This document shows, piece by piece, positions 31,456 to 43,000 of a stretch of 64,000 nucleotides of DNA. Source of the stretch: Gnetum montanum (lineage: Eukaryota > Streptophyta > Gnetopsida > Gnetales > Gnetaceae). Where the stretch lies: assembly GCA_015680685.1 (NCBI GenBank), contig MNCI01002045.1, forward strand, positions 520,365-584,364. Reading direction: 5' to 3'. The translations under genes were made by a program, and so were the position numbers. The first letter of the stretch is position 1, and each line of letters begins with the position of its first letter. Below the pieces are notes generated by a model. It was not told the origin of the DNA, did not search any database, and worked only from the letters and a program-made list of their open reading frames with translations.

Positions 31456-33168
31456 CCAAATTTGGACTATGGTGTCCTAGTTGAAAATTTTGGCAAAGTG
31501 TTGAAACTATGCTCAACCCCTCTGTAGAGTGTAGAAAGTGTAGTCTCCCAAAGTGTAGTTAGTTGGAGGGAAAAATCTTGAAATTTTTCCTAAGTGTTAA
31601 GACTATGTTTCCATAAGCACATCAATCGAGAGCATAGGCAGCCTCTCTTGGAGAGCGTTGTTAGGAGAAGGTCAATTTTTGTAAATTTTGGCTAAGTGTT
31701 GAGACTATGCTTTCCCATAGATGGGAGTGTAGTCAACCTCTTATAGAGAGCATAGCTAATAGGAAGGCTAGTTTTGCAAATTTTTTCTAAGTGTTGACAC
31801 TATGCTCTCCACTAGATGGAAGCATAGTTAGCCTCTTATAGAGAGCGTAGTTAGTAGGAAGGCTAATTTTTGCAAATTTTTTCTAAGTGTTGACACTACG
31901 CTCACCCCTAGTTGGGAGCATAGTCAGCCTCTTGTGGAGAGCATAGTCTACAAAAAAAATCCATTTTCCTCACAGATTTTACTAGTAATGAGACTACACT
32001 CTTCCCCCAACCTAGAGTACAGTTAGCTTGTTATAGAGAGCGTAGTCAACCAGAATAGTCTCCAAAAACCTCCATAGCACAACAATGATACTCAGCTTAG
32101 CTCCAAAATGTAGTCAACTTACATTCAACAAGAATAGTCATCAAAATATTTCCTTTTTGTATACACTTGGCCTGAAAATTGTAACTACACTCAACCTCAC
32201 ACAAGATCGTGAATAGCATAGTCCCACGAAGTGTGGTCTTTAGCTTTCATTTTTAAGGTACCTTGCAGTCTTATTAGCATACACATGCAGTTGGTAGCAT
32301 AGTCATAGTCTCATAGTCTCATAGGGTCTAGTAGAGCATAACAAAGCACAATGCCACTAGCCCCATTGGTACACCACATGAATAGTGACTATGTTGAGCA
32401 TAGTTCCAACAATCCCCTCCTCCATGTGGCAGTCATCCCACATTTTCTGCTAATCCTAAACCTATAAGTATCCACGCCCTCAAAGTTTTTAGGATTGGAA
32501 AATCTAAGAGGTGCTTGGGAGAAAACCAAAGGCATAGTGACAAACTGGCGAATAGGTGAAGTGGCAGACCACTAGTAGAACATCAAATCTAGTATTACAC
32601 AATGGTAGCCAAACCAGTAGATGTGGACACCTTGGTAAAACACTAGTCTTTGTGGCTAGACACCCTAAGGACTGTGATTACATTGTCCACCTACACCTAC
32701 TGTACACTATGTACCTTCTAAACTCCCTTCTGGTGTTAACTATGCTCAACCCCATTTTGGATGGTATTCTACTACATTTTCTTTGATTCTTTTCAATTTC
32801 TACACTTTATTTTCATTTTTCTTAGTTTTTACTATGTAAACATGCTTAAACTACGCTCAAGCGGTGGTCCTCACATGTTGAGATCATCCACCTCGCTAAA
32901 ACTCTTGACTACACTTGTCCCCTCTAGCACCTGTAACTATGCTTGACCACTAACACCACAAACACTACTTTCACCCTTAGCACCATCTTGTATTAGCATC
33001 GTAGCTATCCATGCTACACCCCATTGCATATGGTAAGTCCCTATTCAATTGGCTAGACTGTTCAGGGCACCTCATCTTTGCCTATAGCAAGCCCTTGTGT
33101 AGATTCAGGGTTAGGCTATATGCCTATGGACCTTGGTGCTCTAGTCATTGATGTTTTTGATTGTCACA
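31446..33168 (+). repeat. Element A 3' LTR
   Basis: 1723 bp, TGAAACACCACC... to ...ATTGTCACA, about the length of B's LTRs, and matching them near both ends (GACTGTTCAGGGC at 33056 against GACCGTTCAGGGC in B). TATA-like TATAAGTA at 32463-32470. U3 has 96-102 bp tandem repeats. The second LTR is out of the window, so the right edge rests on homology only. Confidence 0.8.
31490..32050 (+). repeat. U3 tandem repeats of element A, about 96 bp unit with internal hairpin
   Basis: The phrase CTAAGTGTTGACACTATGCTC recurs at about 31590, 31692, 31787 and 31883 (spacing 102, 95, 96), with degenerate flanking copies. Each unit also contains GAGAGCATAGT, the reverse complement of ACTATGCTCTC, so every unit can fold on itself. 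Confidence 0.85.
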
Positions 33169-34383
33169 CTTGTACAAGGCTCATGTGCCGACAGAGGTTG
33201 CATAACCTTGTAATGGGCCAGGTGACCCTAGGGATGAGCCATGTAGGCCTCAGTGAGGGCTGTGTGAGCCTTGAAAAGGGGTTACATAGGCCTAGGCCAC
33301 ATCACCTAACGTATCCCCTTACCCATTGACTTCATCACCACCATCGCCAATGTGCAACTTCACCTGTCATGTTGCTTGCATTATTTGTGTTTCCTGCCTC
33401 GGTATCATCTGCTACTTAGCCACCTAGTAGTCATAACTACTGATTCCTTTTGATCAACACCATTGACATGCCACCATAGCCATTGCTACCCTCGTGATGG
33501 GAAAATTCTCCATTAATAAATGGGGGATTTTTTTTGTCTATTGATGGAAAAATCGAAATTCTTTCCAATTGATGGGAAAATTCAAAATTCTCATCGACAA
33601 GCCATTAGTTAAATTAAAAATGTGTGGAAAATTTTTTAAAAATGAAATTTGACATGCTTGTAGCAACTTAGATAAAAATTCTATAAATAAGCTTATTCAT
33701 CTAGGAGTAGAACTGGGATGGGTGACTTGTTGGGAAGTCTTTATTTTTGCATCAAAGGTCCTTGATTTCAAAAGCCATAATTTTTAATTTTGAAAGTTTT
33801 TTTAATGAATGAAGAGTCATTTCCTATAGATTTCAACCTTTCAGACCCAATGGTGAAGTTAGATTCATCCTAGGAAACCATAAAAATTAGTTTCTACTCC
33901 TTGCCCAACATCGTACCTCAACATACTCTAAAGTTTAATTTTCACATAACTTGAGTTTATGATGTTTATTTTCAACATATAAATAGTCTTTTCCAATATT
34001 TTTCACCCTTATAAACTCAATGGTGAGGTTATATTTATCATCTGGGTACCCAATAATTTAATGATATCATAAATTTTATTTTTTGAATTTAACCTTTTTG
34101 GGACCTTAAGATCCATATGGCATGTTATTAGTTAGATTGCCAGAGTTAGTGACTTTAAGGGGGTAAGAAAGGCCATTAAGAATTAGATGATGTAATTATA
34201 TATTACTAAAATTAGATGATGTAGTTAAATATTACCAAAATTAGTTGGAGAATTAGTTGATGTATTAGTTGAGAATCAATGGATGAAACAAAATGGTCTT
34301 CAAGATGTATATCAGTCCATCCTGTAATCAAAAACATATGACAGAAAAACATAGATATCCAAAATCTCATTTCAACAAGATGT
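33169..34383. other. No gene seen; AT-rich sequence after element A
   Basis: 33169-33490 is moderately GC-rich and may be the tail of an unrecognised repeat. 33490-34383 is AT-rich, with imperfect GATGGGAAAATT repeats at 33495-33590 and a short tandem of about 30 bp (AATTAGATGATGTA...) at 34175-34245. Confidence 0.4.
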
Positions 34384-35570
34384 ATGATACCCATAAAGAA
34401 AACTGATCCAAAGGATAATTCAAGAATAATAATGAAAATTGCAACATACAATGTGCTTGCAAGATCCTTAACGAGTGAGAAAGAACATCCGTTATGTCCA
34501 TCATGGGCTTTGGATTGGCATGAATATCGATACCCATGCATTTTAGTAGAGTTACAAGATTTGGATGTTGATGTTTTATGCCTACAAGAAGTCTTTCCAT
34601 GGGAGTTTCTATATCAATTCCAACTAGATTTGGAAAATATGGAATACGGAGGTATTTACAAGAAAAATGTTCTTATGGAAGTTCTTCTTTTGAGCCATAT
34701 AAATTAGCCTATTACATAATTCATAACATGGATGGTTGCACAATTGTTTATAAAGAAACAAGGTTTAAATTAGTACAAATATTTGAATGTAATTTAGGAA
34801 ATATGATTTTTGAAATTCCAAAAATTCAAACCATGGAAAAGAAAGAATAGTCAAGATTTCAGAAAAATGACATAGCCTTGGCAGTGATTCTAAAAAGCCA
34901 TTTATTAGGAAGATGTGTATGTGTGGTTAACACACATTTAATTTCCAAAACAACATGTTCAGATGTTAGATTATGTCAAGATGCATACTTGATTAAGAAA
35001 ATAGAAGAAAGTTTGAAGAATAAGTTATTCCTGAGTTATATTGATCCAATTCCATTTATTCTTTGTGGAGACTTCAATGCAAAGCATGGAAGTGATGTCT
35101 ATTAATTCTTAATATATGGATATGTAAAGGAATCCTTGGAAGATGAAACTAATTTGAAGAAGATGTTTCCATCAATTCAGTGTGAAATTCCATTTCCTAG
35201 TGCATATTCTACTTACTTTGAATCCTTAAGAGATAAATTAGATTCTAGAATTTAGAAATAGATAATGTTGATGGATAGTACTCATCAAGAACCATAGTTT
35301 ACCAATTACTCTGTAATGATTAATGAGGATGGATCAACAACATTCTTCATTAAGACCCTAGATTATATTTGGTATGATATCCGATTCTTGAAAGTTACCA
35401 AGTTATTAGAGTTAATTTCTAAAGAAGAAGTTGAGAAGAATCAAGATCAAGCCTTGCCATCCCAAATAAGACCATCCGATTACATACCACTTATGGAAGA
35501 ATTACAATTACTCCCATTAATTCATAAGGTTGATCAAGATCATGAAGTATCTCATCCTTACTTTTATTAA
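34384..35570 (+). pseudogene. CCR4-type deadenylase (exonuclease-endonuclease-phosphatase fold) pseudogene
   Basis: The read-through protein follows the plant CCR4 catalytic domain without its leucine-rich part: IATYNVLARSL, CPSWALDWHEYRYPCIL, DVLCLQEVF (catalytic Glu kept), GGIYKKN, DGCTIVYKETRFKLV, VVNTHLISK, FILCGDFNAKHGSDVY (Asp/Asn motif kept), SAYSTYF, KTLDYIWYD and RPSDYIPLMEEL. The final catalytic motif should be SDH, so His has become Tyr. It is disrupted by a frameshift near 34690 and stops near 34848, 35102, 35255 and 35297. About 1.19 kb runs without introns, which suggests a processed copy; the plant genes are normally intron-containing (family knowledge). No poly(A) tail is visible. 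CCR4 trims mRNA poly(A) tails in the cytoplasm; this copy cannot. Confidence 0.85.
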
Positions 35571-35899
35571 TAATATTATTATTTTATTCTTTTTTTAATT
35601 TATATTTCAATTAGATTAATAAAATATCTAAGGTAATGAAAAATTGAGAATAAAAGAATTTGCCCTGCCTTCACTTGGGAAATCAAATTCGAGTTGTACT
35701 TTGTGTGATGCTATTAAGGATTGGTGATTGATGATTGATATATCTTTAATTTACTTCTTGTCATTATCTTAGAAAATGAAGTAAGCATTAATAAAGTAAT
35801 ATTTAATTTTCCATATATTCTTCTCACATATTTTTTTTTGTAGAATAAGTAAGAAACAACTTCTAGTTCAAAGAAGAAATCAAATTATTGAAGTAAAGG
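35571..35899. other. No gene seen, AT-rich
   Basis: Follows the CCR4 pseudogene. AATAAAATAT near 35617 could be an old polyadenylation signal. Confidence 0.3.
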
Positions 35900-36520
35900 A
35901 TCATGAAAGAAAGCATTGGAACTAGAAAAATATAGAGAACATGCACTCATTTGAGGATGAACGACACCTGGGGGGGTGGTAGATTTTCACGTTCCCATTC
36001 CCAAATGATGTTGTTGCCTAATGAAGATGGTGCCTTTCATAACAACTGTTATTGTTATCTTAACAAAGCCCTGAAAGGGTAGTTGTAATTAAGACTTTAA
36101 AGGGCATGTTGTAATGATGTACATGTCTCTTAAGGTAACCTTTGGGGATTTGACCTAAGGCATTTATACCTAGGGTTAGAGATCATGCCAGCATGGAGTG
36201 GCGGAGTTGGTATAGGCAAGTCATAGGAGCTAGGTGAAGTGGGATAGGAAATGGAGTAGCCGTCTCTTCAGTTGGGTTATAGGCCTAACCGTGGTGGCAG
36301 TGCTAGATTGCCTCTAAGGGATAGATGGAAAAGGAAGAAAACTCCAAGGAACACTCTCAGAGCACAATCTGGATATGCTATTCCATATTAATAAAGCATT
36401 CTTTTCTTTCTCTTTTTTCATTTTTTCTATTATTTTCTTTATACATAATGTCAAATATCACATATATTTCACATTTGGTATATTTTATTCATACGTATAA
36501 TGTATAATATATAATATATT
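35900..36520 (+). mobile_element. Probable 3' end of a gypsy (chromovirus-like) element: purine tract plus LTR fragment
   Basis: CATTTGAGGATGAACG near 35949 resembles the HSFEDE-type end of chromovirus integrases. It is followed by a GGGGGGGTGG purine run (35970-35979) and a sequence with LTR-like phrases (AAAGGGCATGTTGTAATGATG; a TTTATACC TATA-like site near 36165). No second LTR was found, and the right end is covered by element C. Confidence 0.4.
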
Positions 36521-37301
36521 TGATATTTTCCATGACATTTGGGGACAAGATGTCATATATAGGAAGATGTCTTACAATAGATGTCTCTCTAGCATTAAGA
36601 GCTAACTTATGTATATGTCTAAACTTTGAAGTAGATGTCTATACTAGCCATTTAATAGTCATTGCATGAATTCCAAGGAGTTTTCAAAAAATCCAAGGTT
36701 ATAGTACTATCAAAATCTTTGGAATTTGGCAAGCACTATTTAAGAAAGGGATTCATCATTGGATCTCTAAGGAAACTAGTCTTTGTTCCTCATTGTATTA
36801 TTAATTATGTGTGTTGATTGTGTTGATCTTTAAGTTGAAGAATCTATAAATTCAGTTATATTTTTTTGTTATATCTTTTCTTTCTTTCTTGTAGCCTTGC
36901 AGGGTTGATGTGCTTCTTGCAAGAAGACATCCTTGTTGAGCTTGTTAGGATCCTTCAGGATTGAGTCGTTTTGCGGTGTCAAAACTCTTTGGTGTGGAGC
37001 TTAATTTTGTAAAGGTTATGGGATCCTCTAAACCAAATTTTTAAGATTTTTGGGACCTTATGGGGTTGAGTGTTTTCATGGTGATAAAACACTCCAAAGT
37101 GGAGCTTAAAGCTTATACAGGGTATTGTGATCTTCAAACCACATTTTGAAGAAACAAAGTCCAAAGATATGCATGGATTTTACCCTCTAAGTGTGGATGT
37201 ACTCAAGTTGGGGAACCATGTTAAATTGATGTGTTCTTGTGGCTAAAGCATTTTTAAAATTGGGTAACTTATTCAACCTCTTTCTAAGTTCTTGATCCAC
37301 A
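36521..37301 (+). repeat. Element C 5' LTR
   Basis: 781 bp. U3 (36555-36650) has the motif AGATGTCT and its reverse in several copies. It ends CTTGATCCACA before the primer site. Confidence 0.8.
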
Positions 37302-37303
37302 GG

Positions 37304-37320
37304 TGGTGTTAGAGTTTGGT
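37304..37320 (+). promoter_or_regulatory. Element C primer binding site (initiator tRNA-Met type)
   Basis: TGGTGTTAGAGTTTGGT against the usual plant copia TGGTATCAGAGC, two bases after the LTR end. The differences are transitions. Confidence 0.8.
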
Positions 37321-37432
37321 AATCTCATGTGGATAACTCAACATGAACATGGAATAGGAAAGTAATATTAGATCATCAATAGCTATTAGATTTAATTAGA
37401 AAAATAGATTTATATGCTTCATCAAATTCATC

Positions 37433-37985
37433 TTGAAAAGCTGCATTCAACTCTTCTACTACATAAGTAAAGGTAAAATTTATATTTCCTCTTCTACATT
37501 CAGATGGAAATGCAATGGAAGAGGCCATATGGCCTCAAAAACTGATTGTAACTATAGGTCCAGCAACATATATAATAATTTGGAGAATAAAAGAAATTCA
37601 AAGGATGCATCAAAGGCTACTCATCATCTATGTCCTACCTTAACAAATTAAGAATATATTGAGGATTACAAATGTCATCATAAAGAAGATGAAATCTCCT
37701 TCAAAGAAAGGTATGAGTTGATTTGCCATGAAATTATTTCCTTTCAAAGTCTATGCTTGAAAATGAAAAAAATATTTCATGANAAGACTTAGGATCTTAA
37801 ATTGCTTTTATTATGAAAAATTTGGACATGTTTAGGCTTTTTGTCATCTATGGATGAAACATTACACTTGGCCTTTTCAAAAATAGCCTAGACGAGGTGA
37901 CTTACAGGGAAAGAAAGTTTGGAAGATGAAAGATAATAAATCTAAAAAAAACATGATGGCTTAAGTTGCTTTCTTGACTATTAAA
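37433..37985 (+). pseudogene. Element C gag remnant with two degraded zinc knuckles
   Basis: CNGRGHMASKTDC near 37518 is a CCHC knuckle that has lost its first Cys. A second, CFYYEKFGHV.AFC near 37805, has the second Cys replaced by Tyr. Gag would package the RNA. The N-terminal gag domain is not recognisable between the primer site and 37500, so gag is partly lost or highly diverged. Single N at 37783. Confidence 0.6.
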
Positions 37986-38310
37986 ACAAGCACATGATAT
38001 ATTGATAGTAGTTGTTTAAGACATTTGATAGGAGATAAATCCTAATTCTTACACTTTTTAGAATAGAATTGTGGAACCTTCACATTTGGAGATGATATGG
38101 AAGCTTCTATTATAGGTATTGGTAGTGTAGGAGGGAAAAGTAAGGGTCAACCTATAGTAAATAAAGTTTTCTTTGTTAAAGGACTAAAGCATAATATTAT
38201 TAGTGTCAATCAACTTTGTGATGTTATTTTTTCAAAAGAAACTTGCAAAATAAAAGATTTAACTTCGAGAAACATTGTTATAGAAGGAACTAGAAAGGAA
38301 AATGTTTAAA
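37986..38310 (+). pseudogene. Element C protease
   Basis: YIDSSCLRHLIGDKS matches the copia protease signature (usually W.LDSGCSRHMTGD), with the active-site Gly changed to Ser. It is followed by an open stretch at 38097-38309 including KVFFVKGLKHNIISVNQLCD, typical of copia proteases. Stops occur near 38043 and 38066. Confidence 0.78.
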
Positions 38311-38351
38311 CCACTGTATTTGGAGATAATCCTAACCTTGAATCCAAGTGT

Positions 38352-39310
38352 TTGATCAATAATATAGATGATGCTCATATGTGGCATGGAAAATTAGGCC
38401 ACATAAAAAAAGAAATTCTTCAAACCCCAGTGATAAAGGAAATGGTTTGTGAATTGCCTAAACTCAAAAATTTCAATTTGAACACCTATGAAGCATGCCA
38501 AAAAGGGAAGAAAACGAGGGTACAGTTTGGTAAGAAAATTTTTCATGTCTACCTCTCATCCCTTAGATTTACTTCACATGGATTTGGTTGGTTCTTCTTA
38601 AATGCTTATTTTTAGAAAGAAAAGGTATTTTCTAACCATTGTTGATGACTACTCTCATTTTACATAGGTTACCTTTATATATCACAAGGATGAACTATTT
38701 GATCATTTCCTAAGAATTTGTAATTAGATACATAAAGAAAAAGGCTATGGTATCAAACTCATTAGGAGTGATAATGGATGTGAATTCAAAAATGCTAAAT
38801 TTCAACAATATTGTCAAATGAATGACATTCTTCATCAATTCTCTAATACAAGGACTCCTCAAAAAAATGGTGTAGCTAAAAGGAAGAACAAGATCTTGAA
38901 TGAAATGGGGAGAACTATATTGAATGACAAAAATATTCCTTATCATTTTTGTGCTAAAGTGATCAATACTACATGCTATGTCTCTAATAGAGTATTTACA
39001 AGAAGATTCACTACTAAAAATTCCTATGAATTATGTATTGGTAGAAAATCTTCAGTTGGTTATTTTCATGTTTGTGGTTCTAAATGTTATATTCTTAATG
39101 ATAAAGATGCTTTGAGAAATTTTGATTCTAAAATTGATGAAGGCATTTTCCTAGAATACTCTTCTATTAGTAGGGTTTATAGAGTCTTCAAAAAAAGAAC
39201 TAATGTTGTGAAAGAGACTATAAATGTTAAAATTAATGATAGTAACATTACTTCTTCACAACTTGATGATAAAGTACTTCCCATTCAAAAGTTAGCTAGT
39301 ATCTTCTGAG
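38352..39310 (+). pseudogene. Element C integrase
   Basis: The pre-integrase zinc finger region reads MWHGKLGHIKKEIL and YEACQKGKKTRVQF. The core reads RYFLTIVDDYSHFT, KLIRSDNGCEFKNAKFQQYC (second catalytic Asp kept), and FSNTRTPQKNGVAKRKNKILNEM, where the catalytic Glu of NGVAERKN has become Lys. The C-terminal part reads FHVCGSKCYILNDKD and FDSKIDEGIFLEYSS. The last 163 codons (38818-39309) are open. Integrase would insert the cDNA; the Glu change disables it. Confidence 0.88.
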
Positions 39311-39529
39311 TTCAAATTGATAAAAATTCAAAAATAGATAGTGAACATGAGGATGAACATGAGGAGATGTCTCCACTTATACCTAAAATGCATAGACTTA
39401 GTAGATCATACTCTCTCAATGATTCCATTTGACAAGTATAAGACAAGATCTACACTAGGAGCCAAACTAAGGAAATATGTGTCTATGTTGCACATCTCTC
39501 ACAACTAGAATCCAAAAATTTCAAAGAAG

Positions 39530-40545
39530 TAGAAGAAGAAGAAGGGTGGATTTTAGCTATGTAAGATGAACTAAATCAATTCACTAGGAATGATGTATGG
39601 GAATTGAAACCTAAACTAAGCCATAAATTGATTATTGGCACAGAATGGGTATTTAGGAACAAAACTGATGAAGATGGAAATATCATTAAAAATAAAGTAA
39701 GACTAGTCCCAAACTGATATAATTAGCAAGAAGGAATTGATTTTGATGAGACTTTTGCTCTTGTTGTAAGACTTGAATCTATTAGACTTCTTTTAACATA
39801 TGTAAGCATTAAGAACATCAAGCTATATCAAATGGATGTGAAAAGTGCCTTTCTAAATGGGACCATTCAAGAGGAGGTATATGTTGAACCACTTAAAGGA
39901 TTTTTAGATCCCATTAATCTTGATCATGTTTATAGGCTCAAGAAGACTTTCTATAGGCTCAAATAATTCCCTAGTGCTTGGTATGAAAGACTCTCACAAT
40001 ACCTTATATGCAATGGCTTCGAAAGAGGTAGGGCTAATGGTATGAAAGACTCTCACAATACCTAATGTTACTTTATTTCTCAAGCATGAAGGTAATGATT
40101 ACTTATTATTCAAACTTATGTTGATGATATTATTCTTGGTGCTACTAATGACATTCTATGCAAGAAATTCTCAGATCTCATGCAATTAGAATTCAAAATG
40201 AGCATGATGGTAGAGATTAATAATTTTCTTGGATTTCAAATCAATTAGATAAAAGATGAAACCTTTATTTGTCAAACTAAGAACATTAAAGATCTACTAC
40301 GCAAATTCAACTTGGTATAAGTAAAGGTAAAAAATACTCCTATGTTAGCAAATTTCAAGCTCACCAAAGATGATCAAGGAAAACCTATTGATCTCAAGCT
40401 TTATAGAGGTATGATAAGTAGCCTAGTTTGTTTAATGACTAGTAGGCCAGATATAACATTAAGTGTAGGAATTTGTTCAAGATATCAGGCAAATCTAAAA
40501 GAATCTCATCTAAATGTTGTTAAACATATTTTTCATTATCTANAA
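39530..40545 (+). pseudogene. Element C reverse transcriptase and start of RNase H
   Basis: WELKPKLSHKLIIGTEWVFRNKTDEDGNI, YQMDVKSAFLNGTIQEEVYVEPLKGF (first catalytic Asp kept), VYRLKKTFYRLK, and after a disrupted patch TYVDDIILGATN at about 40112 (YVDD kept). 40342-40542 reads LKLYRGMISSLVCLMTSRPDITLSVGICSRYQ...HIFHYL, the RT-RNase H connection. A 25-bp exact direct repeat (39980-40004 and 40039-40063) marks a local duplication with a stop. The frame ends at the N at 40543, where the inverted part starts. Confidence 0.88.
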
Positions 40546-41125
40546 CAAAAATGGCTAGAAAACTCCCCCTAAATTTATGTAGGAAAGAAAAAAAATATGT
40601 TTTTAGATTTAAAAGTGGCTATGTTTTATTGAAAATTAAGGTGAAAATTTGCTTGATAGGGCAAGGTCCTTTTCCCATGTATTTACAGAGTAGTGAGTTA
40701 CTATTCATCGAGAAGCTTGGTGAAAGCATGTGCAATTTGATTTTCTATTCCAATGAACTCCGACTTTAAATGTCCAATTTCAATGTGTTCTTGTATAAAA
40801 TGGTGACGAATTTTGATGTGTTTAGTGCAAGAATGTTGGATAGGATTCCCTGTCATGTTGATGGTGTTGATGTCGTCAAAATAGATTGGTGTAGATTGGG
40901 GTTTAATTCCTAAATCTTCAAACATTTCTTTCATCCACAAAATTTTTGCACAAAAACTTATAGCTAAAATGTACTTGGATTTAGCTATAGAAAGTGTTGT
41001 GGATGTTTTCTTTTTGGTTGCCCAAGAGATAATACTTTTTCCTAGGAAAAATAAATTTCCACTAGTGCTTCAATAATCATCTAAGCAACCTGNTGTATAT
41101 GTGATTGTGAGTTTTTAGGGCCATG
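40544..41125 (-). pseudogene. Element C RNase H and 3' UTR in inverted orientation
   Basis: Read on minus: AGCLDDY.STSGNLFFLGKSIISWATKKKTSTTLS, then ILWMKEMFEDLGIK, NPIQHSCTKHIKIRHHFIQEH, ENQIAHAFTKLLDE, the copia RNase H end. After it comes a 3' tail with AATTTAGGGGGAGTTTT near 40562, a polypurine-tract-like run. This is exactly what is missing from the + strand between 40542 and the 3' LTR. Single Ns at 40543 and 41093 lie at or close to the edges. Confidence 0.82.
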
Positions 41126-41306
41126 AACAAGAACTTCACATGGAGGTCTAAGATTTCAAGAAATGAGATCTATGGTGAGATGGGAAAATGAAGACTGAGT
41201 GGACTAGATGAGAGCATGAAAGGAAAAAAAATCTACAAATCAAGCGAAGATGATTTAAAGATTACTGAGAAGCCCAAGAGTCAAAAAAATGCTTCATCTC
41301 TCAAAG

Positions 41307-42131
41307 TGCTTCTAAGAGTAGACGTTTGGTAGGAACAATAGATGTCTAACTTACACAGTAGATGTATACAGGAAGACATCTTATTGTAGATGTTTATTTT
41401 TCTAGGTAGACAACTCTCTAACATTGAGTGCTATCTCAAGTAGACATTTAAACTTTGAAGTAGACATTGATATTAGTTGTTTGATAGTTGTTGCATAGAT
41501 TTTGAGGAGTGCTCAGAAACTCCAAGACTATAAGACAATGTCAATATCTTAGGAATATTGTAAGCATTATTAAAAAATGGGATTCATCATTGGCTCTCTA
41601 AGAGAATTAGTCTTTGTTCCTCATTGTATTATCAATTGCGTGTATTGATTTTGTTGAGCTTCAAGTTCAAGGATTTGTAAATTCAGTTACATTCTTTCCT
41701 TGTATCTTTTCTTTCTTACTTGTAGCCCTATGGGTTTGATTTGCTTTTTACAAGAAGGCATCCTTATTGAGCTTGACAGGATCCTGTGGGATTTAGTGGT
41801 TTTACGACATCAAAACTCTTTGATGTGGATCTCAATTTTGTAAAGGTTGTGGGATCCTCTAAATCACATTTTTAGCTTGTCAGGACCTTGCAGAATTGAG
41901 TAGTTTGGTGGCAGAAAAACACTCTAGAGTAGAGCTCAAAGCTTTTATAGGGTATGGTGCCCTTCAAACCACATTTTGAAGAAACAAAGTTTGTAGGTGT
42001 ACATATATTCTACCCTCCAAGTGTGGATGTACCCAAGTCGGTGAACCACATAAAATTGGTGTGTTCTTATGGCTAAAGCCTTTTTAAAATTGGAGAACTT
42101 ATTCAACCCCCTTCTAAGCTCTTGATCCACA
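41307..42131 (+). repeat. Element C 3' LTR
   Basis: 825 bp, homologous to 36521-37301 along its length, with AGATGTCT/AGACATCT motifs at 41337-41465. It ends GATCCACA. Confidence 0.82.
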
Positions 42132-43000
42132 TATTTAATTAATAAAAGTAAAACATAAAATATAGAAATTAACTAATTATTTTAACAAATACTAAAGTAA
42201 ATCTTAGTATAGCTTAAGGTGATGAGCATTCATTTCTAATTTCTTGTACAGATCTTGAAATCACATAATCACCATTAAACTACTAAGTGTTTATTGCTAG
42301 GCGTACCAAATGATAGCACTACTAGGATTACTAAACAATTACATGTTTATTCTTGAAAAAAATTTCACTTATACTATCATGTTACTAATACACATTGAAC
42401 TATAAATCATTATGCTAAGTATATGGGAGAGAAAAGAACAAGTAAAGGAAATTGTCAGAAAGGTAATATTAAACTAAGTTAGAGTGTTCAAATGAAGTAG
42501 AAGCAATCTTGATCTTATTGTTGTTCATGGATTGTGTTTAGGTAAAAACTACATGAATAAGACTCTCGACAACTAACATAATTCATGCTATGGACACTTG
42601 TGAATTGCTAATAAAATTCACAAAAACATATTACATTAATGATGTATTGAATGCAGTAAGTGGTTGTATTTATAGGCCTTTATTGACATGGTGACTTTGC
42701 AACCTAGACGTCACATTATAGGTTGTGATGTTGCATCCAAAACATCATAGCCCATAGAAAGATAATTTATCATGCCCTCATGATTAACTAAAATTTCATC
42801 TTTGATTTTAAAAAAATTGGGATAAAGTTTACTATAAAATTTATGGAAGTGATACTGATAGATTGACTAACCAACTAACTACATAACCAAGACTTGAGTA
42901 GCATACTACAAAATTTTATTCAAGTGGGTTTTTATAAAATAATAAAAATGTAAATAGATACTAAAGTTACAAAATTTTTTTGAAGACTGGTCTTCAAGTT

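Larger units (their letters stand above)
28987..33168 (+). mobile_element. Element A, right part
   Basis: Resumes after B's target duplication at 28987 in the integrase core and runs through array 2, the 3' UTR, the stem-loop and polypurine tract to the 3' LTR ending near 33168. The LTR end is set by alignment to B's LTR end (A GATGTTTTTGATTGTCACA, B GATGTTTTCGGTTGCTCCA). Direction and order match the left part. Confidence 0.88.
36521..42131 (+). mobile_element. Element C: Ty1/copia retrotransposon with inverted RNase H segment
   Basis: LTRs 36521-37301 and 41307-42131 share most of their length (for example GATTCATCATTGG and TCTTTGTTCCTCATTGTATTA) and end in GATCCACA. TATT precedes 36521 and follows 42131, a possible target duplication in AT-rich DNA. 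The internal order gag, protease, integrase, RT, RNase H is that of copia elements. The segment at about 40544-41125 is reversed. All domains contain stops. Confidence 0.88.

Noticed and set aside
34212-34600. Minus-strand ORFs overlapping the CCR4 pseudogene
   Set aside because: Shadows of the + strand reading, which has clear catalytic motifs.
35950-36520. Complete chromovirus element carrying the CCR4 copy
   Set aside because: Only one LTR-like piece and no RT or integrase nearby; capture cannot be shown.
41945-42130. Minus-strand ORF in 41945-42130
   Set aside because: Lies entirely in the copia LTR and also appears, altered, in the other LTR at 36979-37164.
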